From positions 76,025,414 through 76,089,413 of the forward strand of contig NC_135715.1 of assembly GCF_964656455.1 (NCBI RefSeq): a DNA stretch of 64,000 nt, in the 5' to 3' direction. The position numbers were made by a program, and so were the translations under genes. The notes below the pieces were generated by a model. That model was not told where the DNA came from. It was given only the letters and a program-made list of their open reading frames with translations, and did no database searches. Source of the stretch: Halichoerus grypus (lineage: Eukaryota; Chordata; Mammalia; Carnivora; Phocidae). Positions 11,561 to 23,519 of the stretch are shown here, piece after piece (positions within the stretch are counted from its first letter, which is position 1; each line of letters starts with the position of its first letter).

Positions 11561-12339
11561 TAGTGAGTTAATAAATATTAGTGAACGTTACTGAATAGTA
11601 ATCTGTAAAGCTTCAGGTGAAACCTTTTATGAGGATGATAAGACATGAGGGACAGCTATTTGGCTTCAAGAGCAGTGTCTCTGTTCAAAATTTATAGTCC
11701 ATAAATAAATTAAATTTATTCACAAGAAATTTCCGCCCCCCGCCCCGGGAAAAAAGAAACAAAAAGAGTTAATGGAAATATATTCAAGGATTCTTAATAC
11801 CGTCAAATGTAGTATGGAACACATATCATGTAAGAACCATATTAAATTTGTGAAGTGAAATCTCACAAAAATCCCACTGGGAATCTCCCTCGATGAATAA
11901 CAACTTTTCATTAACTATTAAACTTCTCTGGGACCCCACTGACATCTTCTAAGAAAATATGTATTCCTTGAAAACACACAAAGATGTGCCTATATAATGC
12001 CAAACTTGTATATACACGTATACCCAGGCAGACACACAGAAATGTATGTAATTCCATGTTGCATTGATACATTAATTTTTGGTAAAAAAACATTTTAAAT
12101 GTTCTGGTACAGTATGTGTAACAGTAACTATGTTCAGACTGCTCAGAAATACAGATGCAAAAAGAACAGTTGGAAGATAACCAGAATAATCCAGTTAACT
12201 GACATACCTATCATGGAAACAAAAAATACATATATCCTCCAATAGGAAGTGGCCATCTTTATCTTTTGAACTGACATTGTTCTCTGTTCAGCTACACAGG
12301 GCGTTTGTTTCTTTGTGCAGTTGTTAGAAAATAGACTAT

Positions 12340-12470
12340 GCGTGGTGAACTAGAAAGAACTTTGGATGAGGACTTGAAAAACCAGCCATGTGACCTTGGT
12401 TAGGGTAGTCAAGTTAACTTTTCTCTAATCTCAGTTTTCTCATCTGTAAAATGGCTCTAAAAATTCCACC
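12340..12470 (+). repeat. MIR SINE
   Basis: GTGACCTTGGTTAGG followed by TTTTCTCATCTGTAAAATGG at about 12432-12451 marks a MIR core. It is followed at once by a second, oppositely oriented MIR-like piece. Confidence 0.75.
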
Positions 12471-12479
12471 CAGCTTCTT

Positions 12480-12600
12480 TCATAATGATAGAGTCAACTC
12501 CCTCATTGCACACATGAGAAAAGTGAGTAGTGAAGCGATTCTCTTAAGGTCACATAGCAACTCCGTGACAGAATCAGGACTAGAAATAAAAGCCTTTTGA
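12480..12600 (-). repeat. MIR-like fragment, minus strand
   Basis: CACATGAGAAAAGTGAG and TTAAGGTCACATAGCAACTC are diverged reverse-complement MIR core motifs. It abuts the plus-strand MIR at 12340-12470, giving a small head-to-head pair. Confidence 0.6.
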
Positions 12601-12719
12601 AGACTTGGACCTTCTACAGTAACAAAGCTGCCATTGAAGCAATGGATAGGAGAGTGCTTTGAAAAGTGTGACATAAGGGTTTCCTTCATAGAAGTATCAC
12701 AGAGTATAGCTACTTAAGT

Positions 12720-13660
12720 CACAATCAAGATCATCATGTGGCAATTAATTAAGAAATGCCTTTTGAGACTGTACCCGTACATTCGCTAACAGCCATCTTT
12801 CTTTTAAAATCAAATACAATCTTTTCATTTCTCAACCAAGACACAAGAAGTAAACAATTAACTGCATTAATTCAGACACTGAAGTGGATTTTCAAGGACT
12901 TGACTTGCCCAAGCTAGTTTTCTACAAAGCCTAAATTAATCAGATAATTGCTAATTCTCCCTTTTGTTTTGTGCTGAAGAGAGTCTGTAGCTGTTAAAAT
13001 GAACCTAGTAGCAGAATAAACAATCATTTACAATTTTTATAAGTCCCAAATCTAAACTAAATGATCCAATTCCTAAGCATGTTATTTCTTCAAGCATTTT
13101 CTCCACTCATTACTTTAAAAGCTTAATTTTCTTTATTGGAATGTGAACATTAATACTGCTTTTGTGATTTAAAGAGGATTTTTTTTTTAAGCAAACAAAT
13201 GAAAGAATCAACCTAAACTGATACCCCAGGATATTTTAAACGTGCTTTGTTACATTGTCAGTAGAACAAAAAATTAAATGCCTCTCCTGGCATGACTAAA
13301 AACAACAGTTAAATCTTTTAGATTAAATTCTTAGGGACACATTTCTAAAATAGAGTCAGCTTAGAACGGTTTTAAATAATCTCCATTTAACAGGTATCAA
13401 AGTTTTAAAATTAAGCAAACAGTGCTAATTACCCTCCTTCTAATATCTGGAAGAAAGTTTAGAAAGTAATTAAATTAATTGGCTCTGAAAAATTAATTAC
13501 ATTCGAAATGAGCCTCATTAGACCTTTCCTGTTTCATCAGAATTCCAGACTAAAGGATAACTAGTCTTATCACTTATAATTTCTTTGTGGTTCAGTTAGC
13601 ATAAAATAGACCATTGTGATGGTAATTATCCTACCCAAATAAACTTAAGACTAGAACATT
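12720..13660. promoter_or_regulatory. candidate conserved non-coding segment (TAATTA-rich)
   Basis: About 0.9 kb with no recognisable repeat and many homeodomain-type cores: GCAATTAATTAAG at 12741-12753, and AATTAAATTAATTGGCTC plus AAAATTAATTACATTC at about 13468-13504. Clusters of this kind, in repeat-poor DNA, are common in developmental enhancers. Conservation cannot be tested here, so this is an inference. Confidence 0.3.
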
Positions 13661-13736
13661 ACAGTGAACTAATGTGAACACGGAGCTCTTACTTTTGCAC
13701 TGTATTAAATTCTTGCATCTCATGGTAAAGATTTCT

Positions 13737-13785
13737 GTGAGAGAGAGGGAGGGAGAGAGAGAGAGAGAGAGTGTGTGTGTGTGTG
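13737..13785. repeat. (GA)n-(GT)n compound microsatellite
   Basis: A GA-rich run passes directly into about eight GT units. The opposite strand reads as (AC)n(TC)n. Likely polymorphic in length. Confidence 0.95.
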
Positions 13786-15010
13786 ATCATTGAACTGACC
13801 AAAAAAACCCAACAGTGAACTTTCAAATTCCCCACCTTGATATATATTTTGGTTTTGCCAAATTGAATATAAACTAAAGTGAAAATGTGATAAAAACTGT
13901 ATGTAGCATAGTAACTGTTGATTACTGAGATAGTTTTCATAAGCAGTTGGCAAATTTTAACTTACATCAGCTGTCACTATAAATTTAATGTTAATTTAGA
14001 AATACTAACGTTGGGAATGTTTCTGTAAATAAGGCTTGTGCCATTTCCAAAGGTTACAGAAAATCACTAGAGAATTTTTGTAACCAAACTTGGCACAACT
14101 TCACCCTCCCTGTTTTAAAATTCTTCAGTGTTACACATAAAAGGCTTTAATCATACTTGAATGCTTTTTCAGTGATTCCCTTGAGGATGCAAACTGCATA
14201 AGGAAATGTATTTGATAGGTTTACATCTTAGAGGTGAGAGAATAAATAAACTAAAGGAACAGTATTCCAGCGATGCACTATACTCTTTTATATAAGAAAA
14301 CAAGGAAAGCATTGGCAACCAGTAAAGTTCCACTGCCTGTTTACTAAATAAAGTAACCTGTAAATACTTAGAGCAATTATAGCTTACAGATCTCAGGCTC
14401 TGAAGGCGGGTTGTGTGCTAAAGTTAGCACTCCGCTTTCTCCTGTTTGAACAACTCATTTCCAAGTAAAATTTGCATGACAGATTGCAAACCCTTTTGTA
14501 TGAACTATTCAAATGGCATTGAAAATCATATTTCCTCTGACACATTCATGTAACATAATGTAGCTGTCGAGTAGAGAAATGCCTGCTTTTAATTGATTAA
14601 AGCCATCTTTTTCTTAGAACACGCAGGAGAAAAGTGAAGTGAAAGCTACACAAAACATAAAACGCTGTACCTGCAATGTGCTGAACTCTTTCCAGTACTC
14701 ACCCTTTTCGGCAACTTAGTTTCTCCTTGGCAGCGCTTCTATGCCAAATGCTTCTACCTTCCCAAAAATGTATGTCAGCACAAGCCCAGACGAAACTTCA
14801 AATCCAGGAAAATAAAATTAACCATGCAGATCAAAGGCAGAGGAGCAGGGAGATGAAATGCCCGTAATCTGATCGGTGATCAGTTGCAGAACATCAAAGG
14901 CAGAGCTAAGTTTACATATATGCATGGATATCAAGAAAGTTCCCTTTCAGCAGGTAGTCACCCTCCCGCCTCCTAGTCCACAAATTCTTTTGTTTAACAC
15001 GGATCGCGTT
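13786..15010. other. unassigned repeat-poor DNA
   Basis: No exon, RNA gene or repeat is recognised. The stretch is AT-rich up to about 14390, then slightly richer in GC. Confidence 0.4.
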
Positions 15011-15057
15011 GTTTTCCTCTTTTTTTTTTTTTTCTTTCTCTTCCCCTTTGCAACCAG
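15011..15057 (+). promoter_or_regulatory. strong splice-acceptor-like polypyrimidine tract
   Basis: A pyrimidine tract of nearly 40 nt (15011-15049, with a pure T-run of about 15) is followed by GCAACCAG at 15050-15057. AG is excluded between tract and acceptor. This is an unusually good match to a mammalian 3' splice site. No matching upstream exon was found, so it may be decoy sequence or the acceptor of a non-coding or tissue-specific exon. Confidence 0.35.
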
Positions 15058-15496
15058 GCAAGACCGGTGGCTCTCCCAAGCTTGGGCTGAGTGGCTGGAT
15101 CTGTAGCGTGTTCTGTTCCCAAGCTGTGTTGTGGATTGTGTGTTGGAAGCTTTGCCTGGTGCCCGCGGGTTCTGCTTTATCCCTTTCATCTCGCTGAACT
15201 GCAGATCCCATGACATCATTCAGCGCCGTGGGACTGGTAGGAGAGCTATAATTCAGCCTGTGGGGGAGTACAGCTCCAGAGAAGCCAGAGTCGGCCTGAT
15301 TTCTAATCACGTTAGGCTATTGTGCCTCATGCAGGACAGTTTCTGTTATCTGTTTCCCAGTTGGAAAGGACAGGGATTGCTCGAGTATGATAAGATCCCT
15401 GATCCATCTGGGTTCCAAATGACAGCATTTAATTGCCTCTTCGTTGATAAGAATCACCATTTTCCACAAAGACTGGGCGTCAAATATTCAGAGTAG
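15058..15496 (+). other. candidate exon-like, GC-elevated unique segment
   Basis: This segment follows the acceptor-like tract and is richer in GC and CpG than its surroundings. It holds a 121-codon frame on the plus strand (15131-15496) and overlaps a 132-codon frame on the minus strand (14912-15310). These are among the longer frames outside repeats and the CpG island. Neither shows a domain, signal peptide or membrane segment that I recognise. A possible donor (CTG|GTAGGA) lies at 15229-15237. It could be an exon, a non-coding RNA or a regulatory element. Confidence 0.2.
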
Positions 15497-15639
15497 TTAA
15501 ATATCGCTTTAAGACTATTCCAGAAAACACCCAGGGGCTCTGACACATGGAGACGGTAATATTTGGAAAATGTGTCTTTGTTTTAAATGTGACACATCTT
15601 TACGGATTTTAAGTAAGCTGTCTTTTCCTTGAAACTTAA

Positions 15640-15765
15640 ATTATTAGAAGTTGACTGTCAGTTAAACAGCGGTGTTTCAATTAAGGTAATTGTTCAGCGG
15701 ATAACCAACAATTAATCAGTGGCTGATATCTGCCACCCTTTCACTTAAGCCTTTGGGCAGACACT
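15640..15765. promoter_or_regulatory. candidate conserved non-coding segment
   Basis: Repeat-free sequence with CAATTAAGG and CAACAATTAATCAGTGG motifs close together, resembling homeodomain/SOX-type enhancer cores. Inferred only from composition and motif density. Confidence 0.25.
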
Positions 15766-17503
15766 TACTTTTATTCTTGGTGTTCGTCAGGGATTCTGAA
15801 AATTAGATTTTAAAACAATGTGTGGTTCTTAGATAGGTATAATTCAGTAACACCTGTTGAGCATTTTTAAATTCACAGAAGAAAAGAATTAGGTCGAGGA
15901 AAGCACTGTGCTAGCCCCAGAGCTATGTGTGCCTTTAGCACTATTTCTCCTAAATCCATAGTTTGCACTCTTAACTCATAAAACATCACCACATTAGTCT
16001 AATTCTCCATAATTTAAAAATCAAGCCTGTTGCACAGTATTTAGAATTTTCTCACTTGGTCCTTCGCATCGGCGGATTCAATACAATAAGATTATTTTAT
16101 TTTTAGTACTTACCAAAATAGAAGATAATCAGAAATTTCACCTTCATTACAATCCAGGATTTAGTGCATTTCTGAATCCCAGGCCACTCTTTCATGGAAT
16201 GAAGGGAAATTTTCTATTTTATATTGGAAATTTGCCAACTTTTGGAAGGGCAGTTAAAAACATATTTGCAAAACTGAGAAGACAGTAGAATTTCATCTTT
16301 CTTTATATAACTTCCCTCCCTAATTAGTTTTGTCTAATTTTTCCCGGAAGTGTTTATAATGTGCTCTCTGAATCTTGAACAAATTTTAATAGCAAAATAC
16401 TGGTTTGAATAGTTAATGAGCTCAGTATATATAACATGTAAATAGTCACGTTTATTTCTCAACATCTCTTTTAATTTTTCTACCTCATCCATCATTTCTC
16501 AAAGAGGCACGGAGCTCAGATAGTGTTTGAAGCACAGGTGTGATTCTTTATGACTTCTGGAAAGTAGAACAGGAAAAATCCTGTGATACCTGGACTCCAC
16601 ATAACGTTTCCAGAGCTCCTTTGAATACAATGAAAATATTTAAATGTACAAAATATTTCTAAGAAGGCATGTGCCCATTTCTTCCTGGAGGCCGTCCAGT
16701 CCTGCGACCACCATGAGATCCATATTCCATCACACTCACTCAGGAATAGGGTCTCCGAAATGCTGACGGATGAAGGCACAACAACTCAGTGCTCGGTAAG
16801 GTTCTTTGCACCAGACCAAGTAATCCTAGTGTCTTGATAGAGTTCAACACCAACAGAAATAGGTGAGGGACTGAATGAGGATTCTTGCAGCTTCACTGGA
16901 AGCTTACAGGAGGTGTTTGAAAGCAGGGACTCACATGAAAACCAGTCAAGTGATCTTTGATTTATACAAATCTCACCAAGGAAGATGTGTTGTTCAAAAT
17001 TTGTCTGGAAATGCAATATCATCTCCAATGGAAGAGTTTATTCACCAAGTCACTGAAAATTACTATGAATTGAGCCTCTTGTGGCCAAAACCCTCCCCCT
17101 CACCCCACGTGTGAGATGAAAAGGGAATGAGCTTAGGGCCCCATCTGTCCCCAGAAGCAGAGTGTGGTTAAGGCCCTTCTAGAATGAGGAGTGACCTCTT
17201 GACCCAGGGCTCATTAGTGCTGTGCTTCAGCCCACGGAGCTGCCTTCATTGTGGAGATGTGACCTGGGCCATTGTTATTGCTGAAGGGCACCATGAAGGG
17301 GAGCTACTGCAAAGCTTTTCTCTTTCCCTCTGAGAGACTTAGATTAGTGAAATGAAGTCTGATGCCATAGTGATGAGAAATATGTCACTACACTCTACTT
17401 AATTATCTGTTTCAATAACACCAGGTTACAACATCTTATCGATGACTCCTTGTGCCACATCACTTACTAATGGCTAATTTTACTCTCTTTGCCAAATTGC
17501 GTT
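15766..17503. other. unassigned, mostly unique DNA
   Basis: No recognisable repeat or gene. Open frames of 79-87 codons occur near 16516-17114 but have no features that I can interpret. About 17120-17330 is slightly GC-richer than its surroundings. Confidence 0.35.
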
Positions 17504-17797
17504 TCAGCCACCGGGCTGTGTAATGGCGCTGGGACGGCAATCTGATCCCCAGTGAGGAGCTTGATGCCACATTTCATTGCACTTAAAACTCAGGAGGTTT
17601 CCATTTGTCATATCAAAGAGTGGCGGGGCTTCCTGAGATTCTTGAGGGGGCGCCTCAGGTACCCCTCCATTGCCACTGAGTGCTATCCTCTTTCCAACAG
17701 CTGAAACACGCTTCCTTTGTTTCTCTACCTTGACGGGCGAATCGCATCCATCCCTACAGTTGTGAGATACGGGTTCAGGTAACAAATTTTTTCCCAT
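17504..17797 (-). other. unexplained 97-codon open frame with raised CpG
   Basis: A frame on the minus strand begins at an ATG at 17797 and ends at 17504. About eleven CpGs fall within 17500-17770, well above the neighbouring sequence. The predicted product is hydrophilic, Pro/Glu-rich in the middle (residues about 45-58, GGVPEAPPQESQEAPP), with a few Cys and Trp and no signal peptide or membrane segment. I do not recognise a family. It may be a fragment of an old inserted element, a processed gene remnant or a real small exon; there is no proof of translation. Confidence 0.2.
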
Positions 17798-17969
17798 TAA
17801 GTTTCAAAGTTCTTGGAGTTACCTGGAACTCTTTTCTAATGCCCTCTTTTCTCAACTTTTTGTTTAGATACATCCTGGTTTATATTGGTTAACATAGCTG
17901 TATGTACATAAACGGGGAGGAGTAACTTTAGAACTTGTTCCATTTACATAGTTTGCGTGCCTGTGTGAA

Positions 17970-18115
17970 GTAGCTCAATGCTATGGGAAGAGCATGGGCA
18001 CTGGAGTCAGAAGGGCCTGGGTTTAATCTCTTTTTTTTCTGTAACTTAATAACAGCTTGAACAATTTGGGCAAGATACAAAGCTTCATTTTCCTGTACTG
18101 CAAGAAGATGACAGT
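17970..18115 (+). repeat. MIR SINE
   Basis: GAGCATGGGCACTGGAGTCA at about 17991-18010, then CCTGGGTTTAATCTC and TTGGGCAAGATAC, are the diagnostic 5' and core MIR motifs. The core is interrupted by a short T-run at 18033. Confidence 0.85.
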
Positions 18116-18159
18116 ATCTATATTCTCAGTGTTATTGAGACAAGCTTATGCAAAGCAGG

Positions 18160-18845
18160 TCAAGCAATCCCACTGGAGTATGTATCTAGAGGAAATGAAA
18201 TCAAAGAATGAACAGCTCCATGCTCCCATGTTCACTGCAGCATTATTCACTATAGCCAAGATAAGGAAATAAGCTAAATGTCTATCCACAGATAAGTGGA
18301 TAAAGAAAATGTGGTATGTATATAGTGTGGAGTATATATCCATATATATATGTATACATCCACAAAATGGAGTATTATTCAGCCTTAAAAAAAGAAGGAA
18401 ACACTAACATTTTTGGCAGTGTGGATGAACCTGGAGGATATACTATAAGTGAAGTAAGCCATACACAGAAAGACAAATATTGCATGATCTCATTTATACG
18501 TGGAATCTTAAAACAAAACAAAGACAAAAACAAAAAGCCCCACTGAACTCATAGTAACAGAGAGTAGAATGGTGGTTACCAGAGGCTGGGGTGTGGGGGG
18601 AAAAGGGGAAATTGAAACAAAGAATAGTGGTTACCAGGGGCTTGGGGGAGGGAGTCATTAGAAGTTATTGTTTAACAGGGACAAATATTCAGTACTGCAA
18701 GCTGAAAAGAGATCTGGAGATGGATGGTGGGGCTGCTTGCCCAAAAATATAAATGTATCTAGTACTGTTGAAGTGTACATTTAAAAATGGTTAAGATAGT
18801 ATATTTAATGTTACGTGTATTCTACCAAAATTTTTAAGATGGAGA
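18160..18845 (+). mobile_element. 5'-truncated L1, plus strand
   Basis: Recognisable L1 3' landmarks in order: CACTGCAGCATTATTCACTA (18233), a GATAAGTGGATAAAG block (18291), AATGGAGTATTATTCAGCC (18366), a GATGAACCTGGAGG segment (18424), GCATGATCTCATTTATACG (18482) and a 3' UTR with GTGGTTACCAGAGGCTGGG. It corresponds to the end of ORF2 plus the 3' UTR. ORF2 is broken; a 76-codon frame is all that remains in one piece. Confidence 0.85.
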
Positions 18846-19137
18846 AAAATTGAGAATCAAGCAGAAAAAACTCTCAACAGAAAAGCCAACTTTCATTTTC
18901 TCTCTCGGTGAGAATTAAAGAACAATAATGAAACACCAACACTTATTGGGAGATCAAACTCAAATCTGAGTTGGGCTCAATATTCCAAAGGAGCAGGGCA
19001 AAACATCACACAGGTCCTGGGTCCAGTTAATCTGAGTCCGAGGTAACCCAGATGTCCTCAAGTATTCAGAGGCCAGGGACCATGCTTACATTATCTGGTT
19101 ACGCTCTGCATGACCTTAAAAAGAAATGCTTCAAGCC
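18846..19137. other. unassigned DNA between L1 and LTR
   Basis: Short stretch without a recognisable feature. Confidence 0.3.
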
Positions 19138-19538
19138 TATAATGGGTTGAATTGTAGCCCCAAAATTCATATGTTGGAATCCTAACCCCCAGTACCTCAG
19201 AATGTGACCTCACTTGGAGAGGTAATCAACTTAAAATGAGATCATTAGGGTGGGCTGTAATCCAATATGACTGGTTTCTTCATAAAAGGCTGCAATTTAG
19301 TCACAGAGACACACAGATGGAAGATGAAGTGAATAGACCCAGAGAGATGACCATCTACAAGCCAAGGAGAGAATCCTGGAACAGATCCTCCCTCACAGGC
19401 TTCAGAAGGGACCAACTCTGCCAACATCTTGATTTCAGACTTCTTGCCTCCAGAGCTGTGACAGTCAATTTCCATTGTTTAAGCTCCCTAGTCTATAATA
19501 GGTACTTTGTTACAGTAGCCCTAGGAAACTAATACAGA
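19138..19538 (+). mobile_element. MLT1-type solo LTR (ERVL-MaLR)
   Basis: It starts with a TGGGTTGAATTGTAGCCCC block, continues with CATATGTTGGAATCCTAACC, GAGATCATTAGGGTGGGC and CTTGCCTCCAGAGCTGTGA, and ends CCTAGGAAACTAATACAG. This is the order of MLT1-class LTRs of the MaLR group. No internal sequence accompanies it, so it is a solo LTR. A clear TSD was not found. The 98-codon frame inside is incidental. Confidence 0.8.
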
Positions 19539-19764
19539 GCCCACCCAAAATTTCCAAAGGCTTATAGTCGCATCAGAAAGCCTCCAACCCGCTTCCTAAA
19601 AACCCCTCTCAGCTCTTGTGGACAACCCCTGTTCTGGCTGGACTGCTTCCTCCCCTGTGGGAAAAAAAGTTTCTTTCTTCTCCAAAATGTCAGTTTGGGG
19701 GTACTATTGAGTGAAGCAGAATATTGCTGAAAGTAATTAAAGACAGGAATTAAAGCACACATTT
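19539..19764. other. unassigned DNA
   Basis: About 225 bp separating the LTR from the L1 block; nothing recognised. Confidence 0.3.
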
Positions 19765-20090
19765 TGGCTATTACATATAAAGCTGTTCTGAGCATTTGTA
19801 CACAAGTCTTTGAGTGGGTATATATTTTTATTTCTTTTAGGTAAATACCTAAAAGTAGAAATTCTGGGTTATATGGCATGTATTTAACATTAAAGAAACT
19901 GCCAAATTGTTTTCCCACATGGATGTATCATTTTACATTCCCCTCAGCAATGTATGAGATTCCCATTTTCTTTACATCCTTGACTACACTTGATATTGTC
20001 AGTCTTTATAATTTTAGCCATTCAAATGGAGTCCAGTGGTGCCTCATGAGGGTGTTAATTTGCAATTTGCTGATGCCAGCACTTAACTTT
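19765..20090 (-). mobile_element. L1 ORF2/3' fragment, minus strand
   Basis: Antisense L1 landmarks: GGTAAATACCTAAAAGTAG, ACTGCCAAATTGTTTTCCCA and CATTCAAATGGAGTCCAGTG. It ends at a TA-rich stretch, where a separate antisense L1 begins. Confidence 0.75.
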
Positions 20091-20099
20091 TATATATAT

Positions 20100-22270
20100 A
20101 TAGACTTCATTTTATGGAATAGTTTTAGACTGACAGAAAAATTAAATAGTACAGAGATTTCCCATTTAACCCCTATGCTTCCTACACAGTTTCCACTATT
20201 ATTCGCATCTTGCATTAGTGTGGCATATTTGTAATTAATGAGTCCATTAATTGATCCATTATCATTAACCGAAGTCCTCAGTTTACACTAAAGTACATTC
20301 TTTGTGTTGTGCTGTTCTGTAGATTTTAACGAATGCATAATGTCATGTATACACCAGTACAGTATCATACAGGATAGTTTCACTGCCCTAAAAATCCTCT
20401 GTGCTCTCCACCTGTTCATCCCTCCTGCTCTGAACTCTTGGCAACCACTGATCTGTTTAATGTCTCCATAGTTTTTCCTTTCCCAGACTGTCATTAATAG
20501 AAATCATATAGTATGTAGCCTTTCAGATTGGCTTCTTTCACTTGGTAATATGCATTTAAAGTTCCTCCCTGTCTTTTCATGGCTTAATAGTGCATTTCTT
20601 TTCATTGCTGAATAATATTCCATTGTATGGATGTGCCATAGTTTATCTATTTACATATGGAAGAATACCTTGGTATCTTCTAAGTTTTGGCAATTGTGAA
20701 AAACGTTGCTATACATCTTTGGGCAAGTATTTGTGTGGATGTAAGTTTTCAACTCAACTTGGATAAATAAGTGCCTAGGAGTGTAGCTGCTGGATCATAG
20801 ATTTTTAAGAAATTGCCTGTCTTCCAAAGTTACTGCATCATTTTACGATCTTACTGACAGTAAGAGTAAGAGTTTAAGTTGCTATGCCTCCTTGTCAAGG
20901 TATTGTGTTTTTCTGGATTTTAACCATTATGTGTAGCGATATCTTATTGTTCTAGTTTGCAATTACTTAATAACATATGACGTTGAACATCTTTTCATAC
21001 GTTTGCTTCCTGTCTGTATATCTTCTCTGGTGAGGTGCCTATTCACATCCGTTGCATATTTTAAATTGGGGAGTATTTTTTCTTATTGTTGAGTTTTAAG
21101 AGTTCTTTGTATATTTTGAGTACAAATCCTATATCAGATATGTGCTTTGTGAATACTGTCTCCCAGTCTGTGGCTTACCTTTTTATACTCTTAACAATAT
21201 TTTTGCAGAGCAGACGTTTTTAGTTTTAATGAAGTTCATATTATCAATTTTTTCTTTAATGAATTGTGCTTTTAGTATTGTATCGAAAACTCATCACCAA
21301 ACCCAAGGTCACTTCTTATCTTGCCTTCTGGAAGTTTTGTAGTTTTGTGTTTTACATTTAGGTCTGTGACCCATTTTGAGTTCATTTCTGTGAAAGGTGT
21401 AAAGTCTGTGTCTGGATTTATGGTTTTGCACATGAATGTTCAGTTGTTCTAGCACCATTTGTTGAAAAGACTATCCTTTCTCCACTGAATTATTTGTTCC
21501 TTTGTCAAAGATCAGTTGACTATATATGTGTAGGTTTATTTCTGGGCTCTTTTGTCTGTTCCATTGATCTATTCAATTCATCTTGTTTTTTACTAATACC
21601 ACATTGTCTTGATTATTGTAGCTTTATAGGATATATTGAAGTCAGATAATATCACTCCTCTGACTTTGTTGTTCTTCAGTGTCATGTTGGCAATTCTCAG
21701 TCTTTTGCCTCTCCATATGAACTTTAGAATCGGTTTGCTGATATTCACAAAATAACTTGGTGGAATTTTAATTGAGATTGCATTGAATCTACAGATCATA
21801 GTGGGAAAAACTGACATCTTAGCAATAGTGAGTCTTCTTATCCAAGAACATGGAAGAGCTCTCCACTTATTTAGATCTTCTTTGATTTCTTTCATCAGAA
21901 TTTTGTAGTTTTCATCATATAGATCTTATATACTTTAAGATTTATACCTAAGTATTTTAGGATTTTTTTGGGGGAGGGGTGTAGGTGTTAATATAAATGA
22001 TATTGCATTTATAATTTCAAATTTCAGTTGTCAATGCTCATATGTAGGAAAGCAATTGACCTTTGTATATTAACCCTATATCCTGCAACCTTGCTGTTAT
22101 CACTTACTAGTTTTAGAATTTTTTTGGTCAGTTCCTTGGGGATCTGTGAGCAAAGAAAATTTAATTTCTTTCTTCTCAATATGTTTATTATTTGTAAAAG
22201 TATATCACAAACACTAGGGCAACCACTAAGAACAAATCTAAATCCACTTTTATATAATACTATAATGTTT
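20100..22270 (-). mobile_element. old L1, ORF2 and 3' UTR, minus strand
   Basis: The plus-strand reading runs from the 3' UTR (TTTTAGACTGACAGAAAAAT at about 20121) through GCTGAATAATATTCCATTG (20607), TCATTTTACGATCTTACTG (20838) and TGGCTTACCTTTTTATAC (21172) to about 22200. Stops and frameshifts break ORF2 throughout. An ERVL or SINE insertion was not seen inside. It continues upstream, in element sense, as the 5' UTR-like segment at 22440-24730, with the middle of the element missing. Confidence 0.85.
21593..21895 (-). pseudogene. L1 ORF2 remnant
   Basis: A 100-codon frame in the distal part of ORF2p, downstream of the reverse transcriptase. Identifiable by WRALPCSWI, TIAKMSVFPTMI and LKFIWRGKRLRIA, all in the order of mammalian ORF2p. 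The frame closes at both ends by stops or frameshifts, so it is a non-functional remnant. Confidence 0.8.
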
Positions 22271-23125
22271 CATGGGTAGTAAAAGGCACCTTATAACTGA
22301 GCATTCCCAATTCCTCTTTCCCATCTCTTATAACATTGTCATTTATTTCATTTATCCATAGACCACAATCACCCAACACATTGTTGCTATTATTGCTCAG
22401 AACAGTTATTTATTAGATCGACAAAAAATAAGAAAAATAAAAGATTTTATTATACCTTCATTTACTCACTCTTCCTTTCTGTAGATCTAAGTTTTTGACC
22501 TATATAATTTTTCTTTTCTGTGAAGAGCTTCTTTTAACATTTCTTGTAAGGCAACAAATTCCTTGAGTTTTGGGGTTTTTTTTTTTTTTGTCTGAGAGCA
22601 TTTATTTCTTCTTCAAAAATTGATTTCTTATATCCTTTTGAAGGATAATTTTGCCAGATACAGAATTCTAGGTTGACGAGGGTTTTTATTTCTTTCCACG
22701 TTTTAAATATTTCATTCTACTCTCTTTTTGTTTTTGTGCTTTCTTATGAGAAGTCTGATATAATTCTTATCCTTACTTTTAAATAGGTAAAGTGCTTTTA
22801 TTATTTATGTATGTATGTACTTATTTATTTACCTTCAGACTTCTTTTGAGATTTTCTCTTTGCCTTTGCTTTTCTGTAGTTTAAATATGATGTGCCTCCC
22901 TGTAGAATTTTGAATGTTTATCCTGGTTGGTGTTCTCTAAATCTCCTGGGTCTATAGTTTGGTGTTTGTCATTAATTTGGAAAATTCTCAGCTATTATTA
23001 TTTTAAATATTTCTTGTGTTCTTTCTTTCTTTCTTCTTCTACTGTCATTCCCGTTACTTGTATGTTCCACCTTTAGTAATTGTCCCACAGATTTTTTTAA
23101 ATTCTCTTTTCCCCTTTGTATTTTA

Positions 23126-23335
23126 TTTTATTTTATTTTATTTTTTAAAGATTTTATTTATTTATTTGACAGAGAGAGAGAGAGCGAGAGCAGGAACACA
23201 AGCAGGAAGAGTGGGAGAGGGAGAAGCAGGCCCCCTGCCGAGCAGGGAGCCTGATGCGGGACCCAATCCCAGGACCCTGGGATCATGACCTGAGCCGAAG
23301 GCAGATGCTTAATGACTGAGCTACCCAGGCGCCCC
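23126..23335 (-). mobile_element. CAN-SINE, minus strand
   Basis: Full-length form: T-rich tail, (GA)n tract and a tRNA-like head ending CTACCCAGGCGCCCC. A perfect 17-bp TSD (TTCCCCTTTGTATTTTA) lies at 23109-23125 and 23336-23352. The insertion sits inside the old L1 5' region and so postdates it. Confidence 0.95.
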
Positions 23336-23519
23336 TTCCCCTTTGTATTTTAGCTTGGGAAGTTTCTATTGATATTTTTTCCAAATTCACTGATTCATTA
23401 CCTCACTGTGTCTAGTCTACCAGAGGGACCATCAAAGGCATTCTTCATTTCTGTTACAATGTTTTTGATTTCTAGCATTTCTTTTTTGTTCTTTCTTAGA
23501 ATTTGCCTTTCTCTGCTTA

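Noticed and set aside
19138..19538. Possible endogenous retrovirus with genes
   Set aside because: Only an LTR of the MaLR type is present. No gag, pol or env-like frame adjoins it; the same holds for 35005-35385 and 54255-54640.
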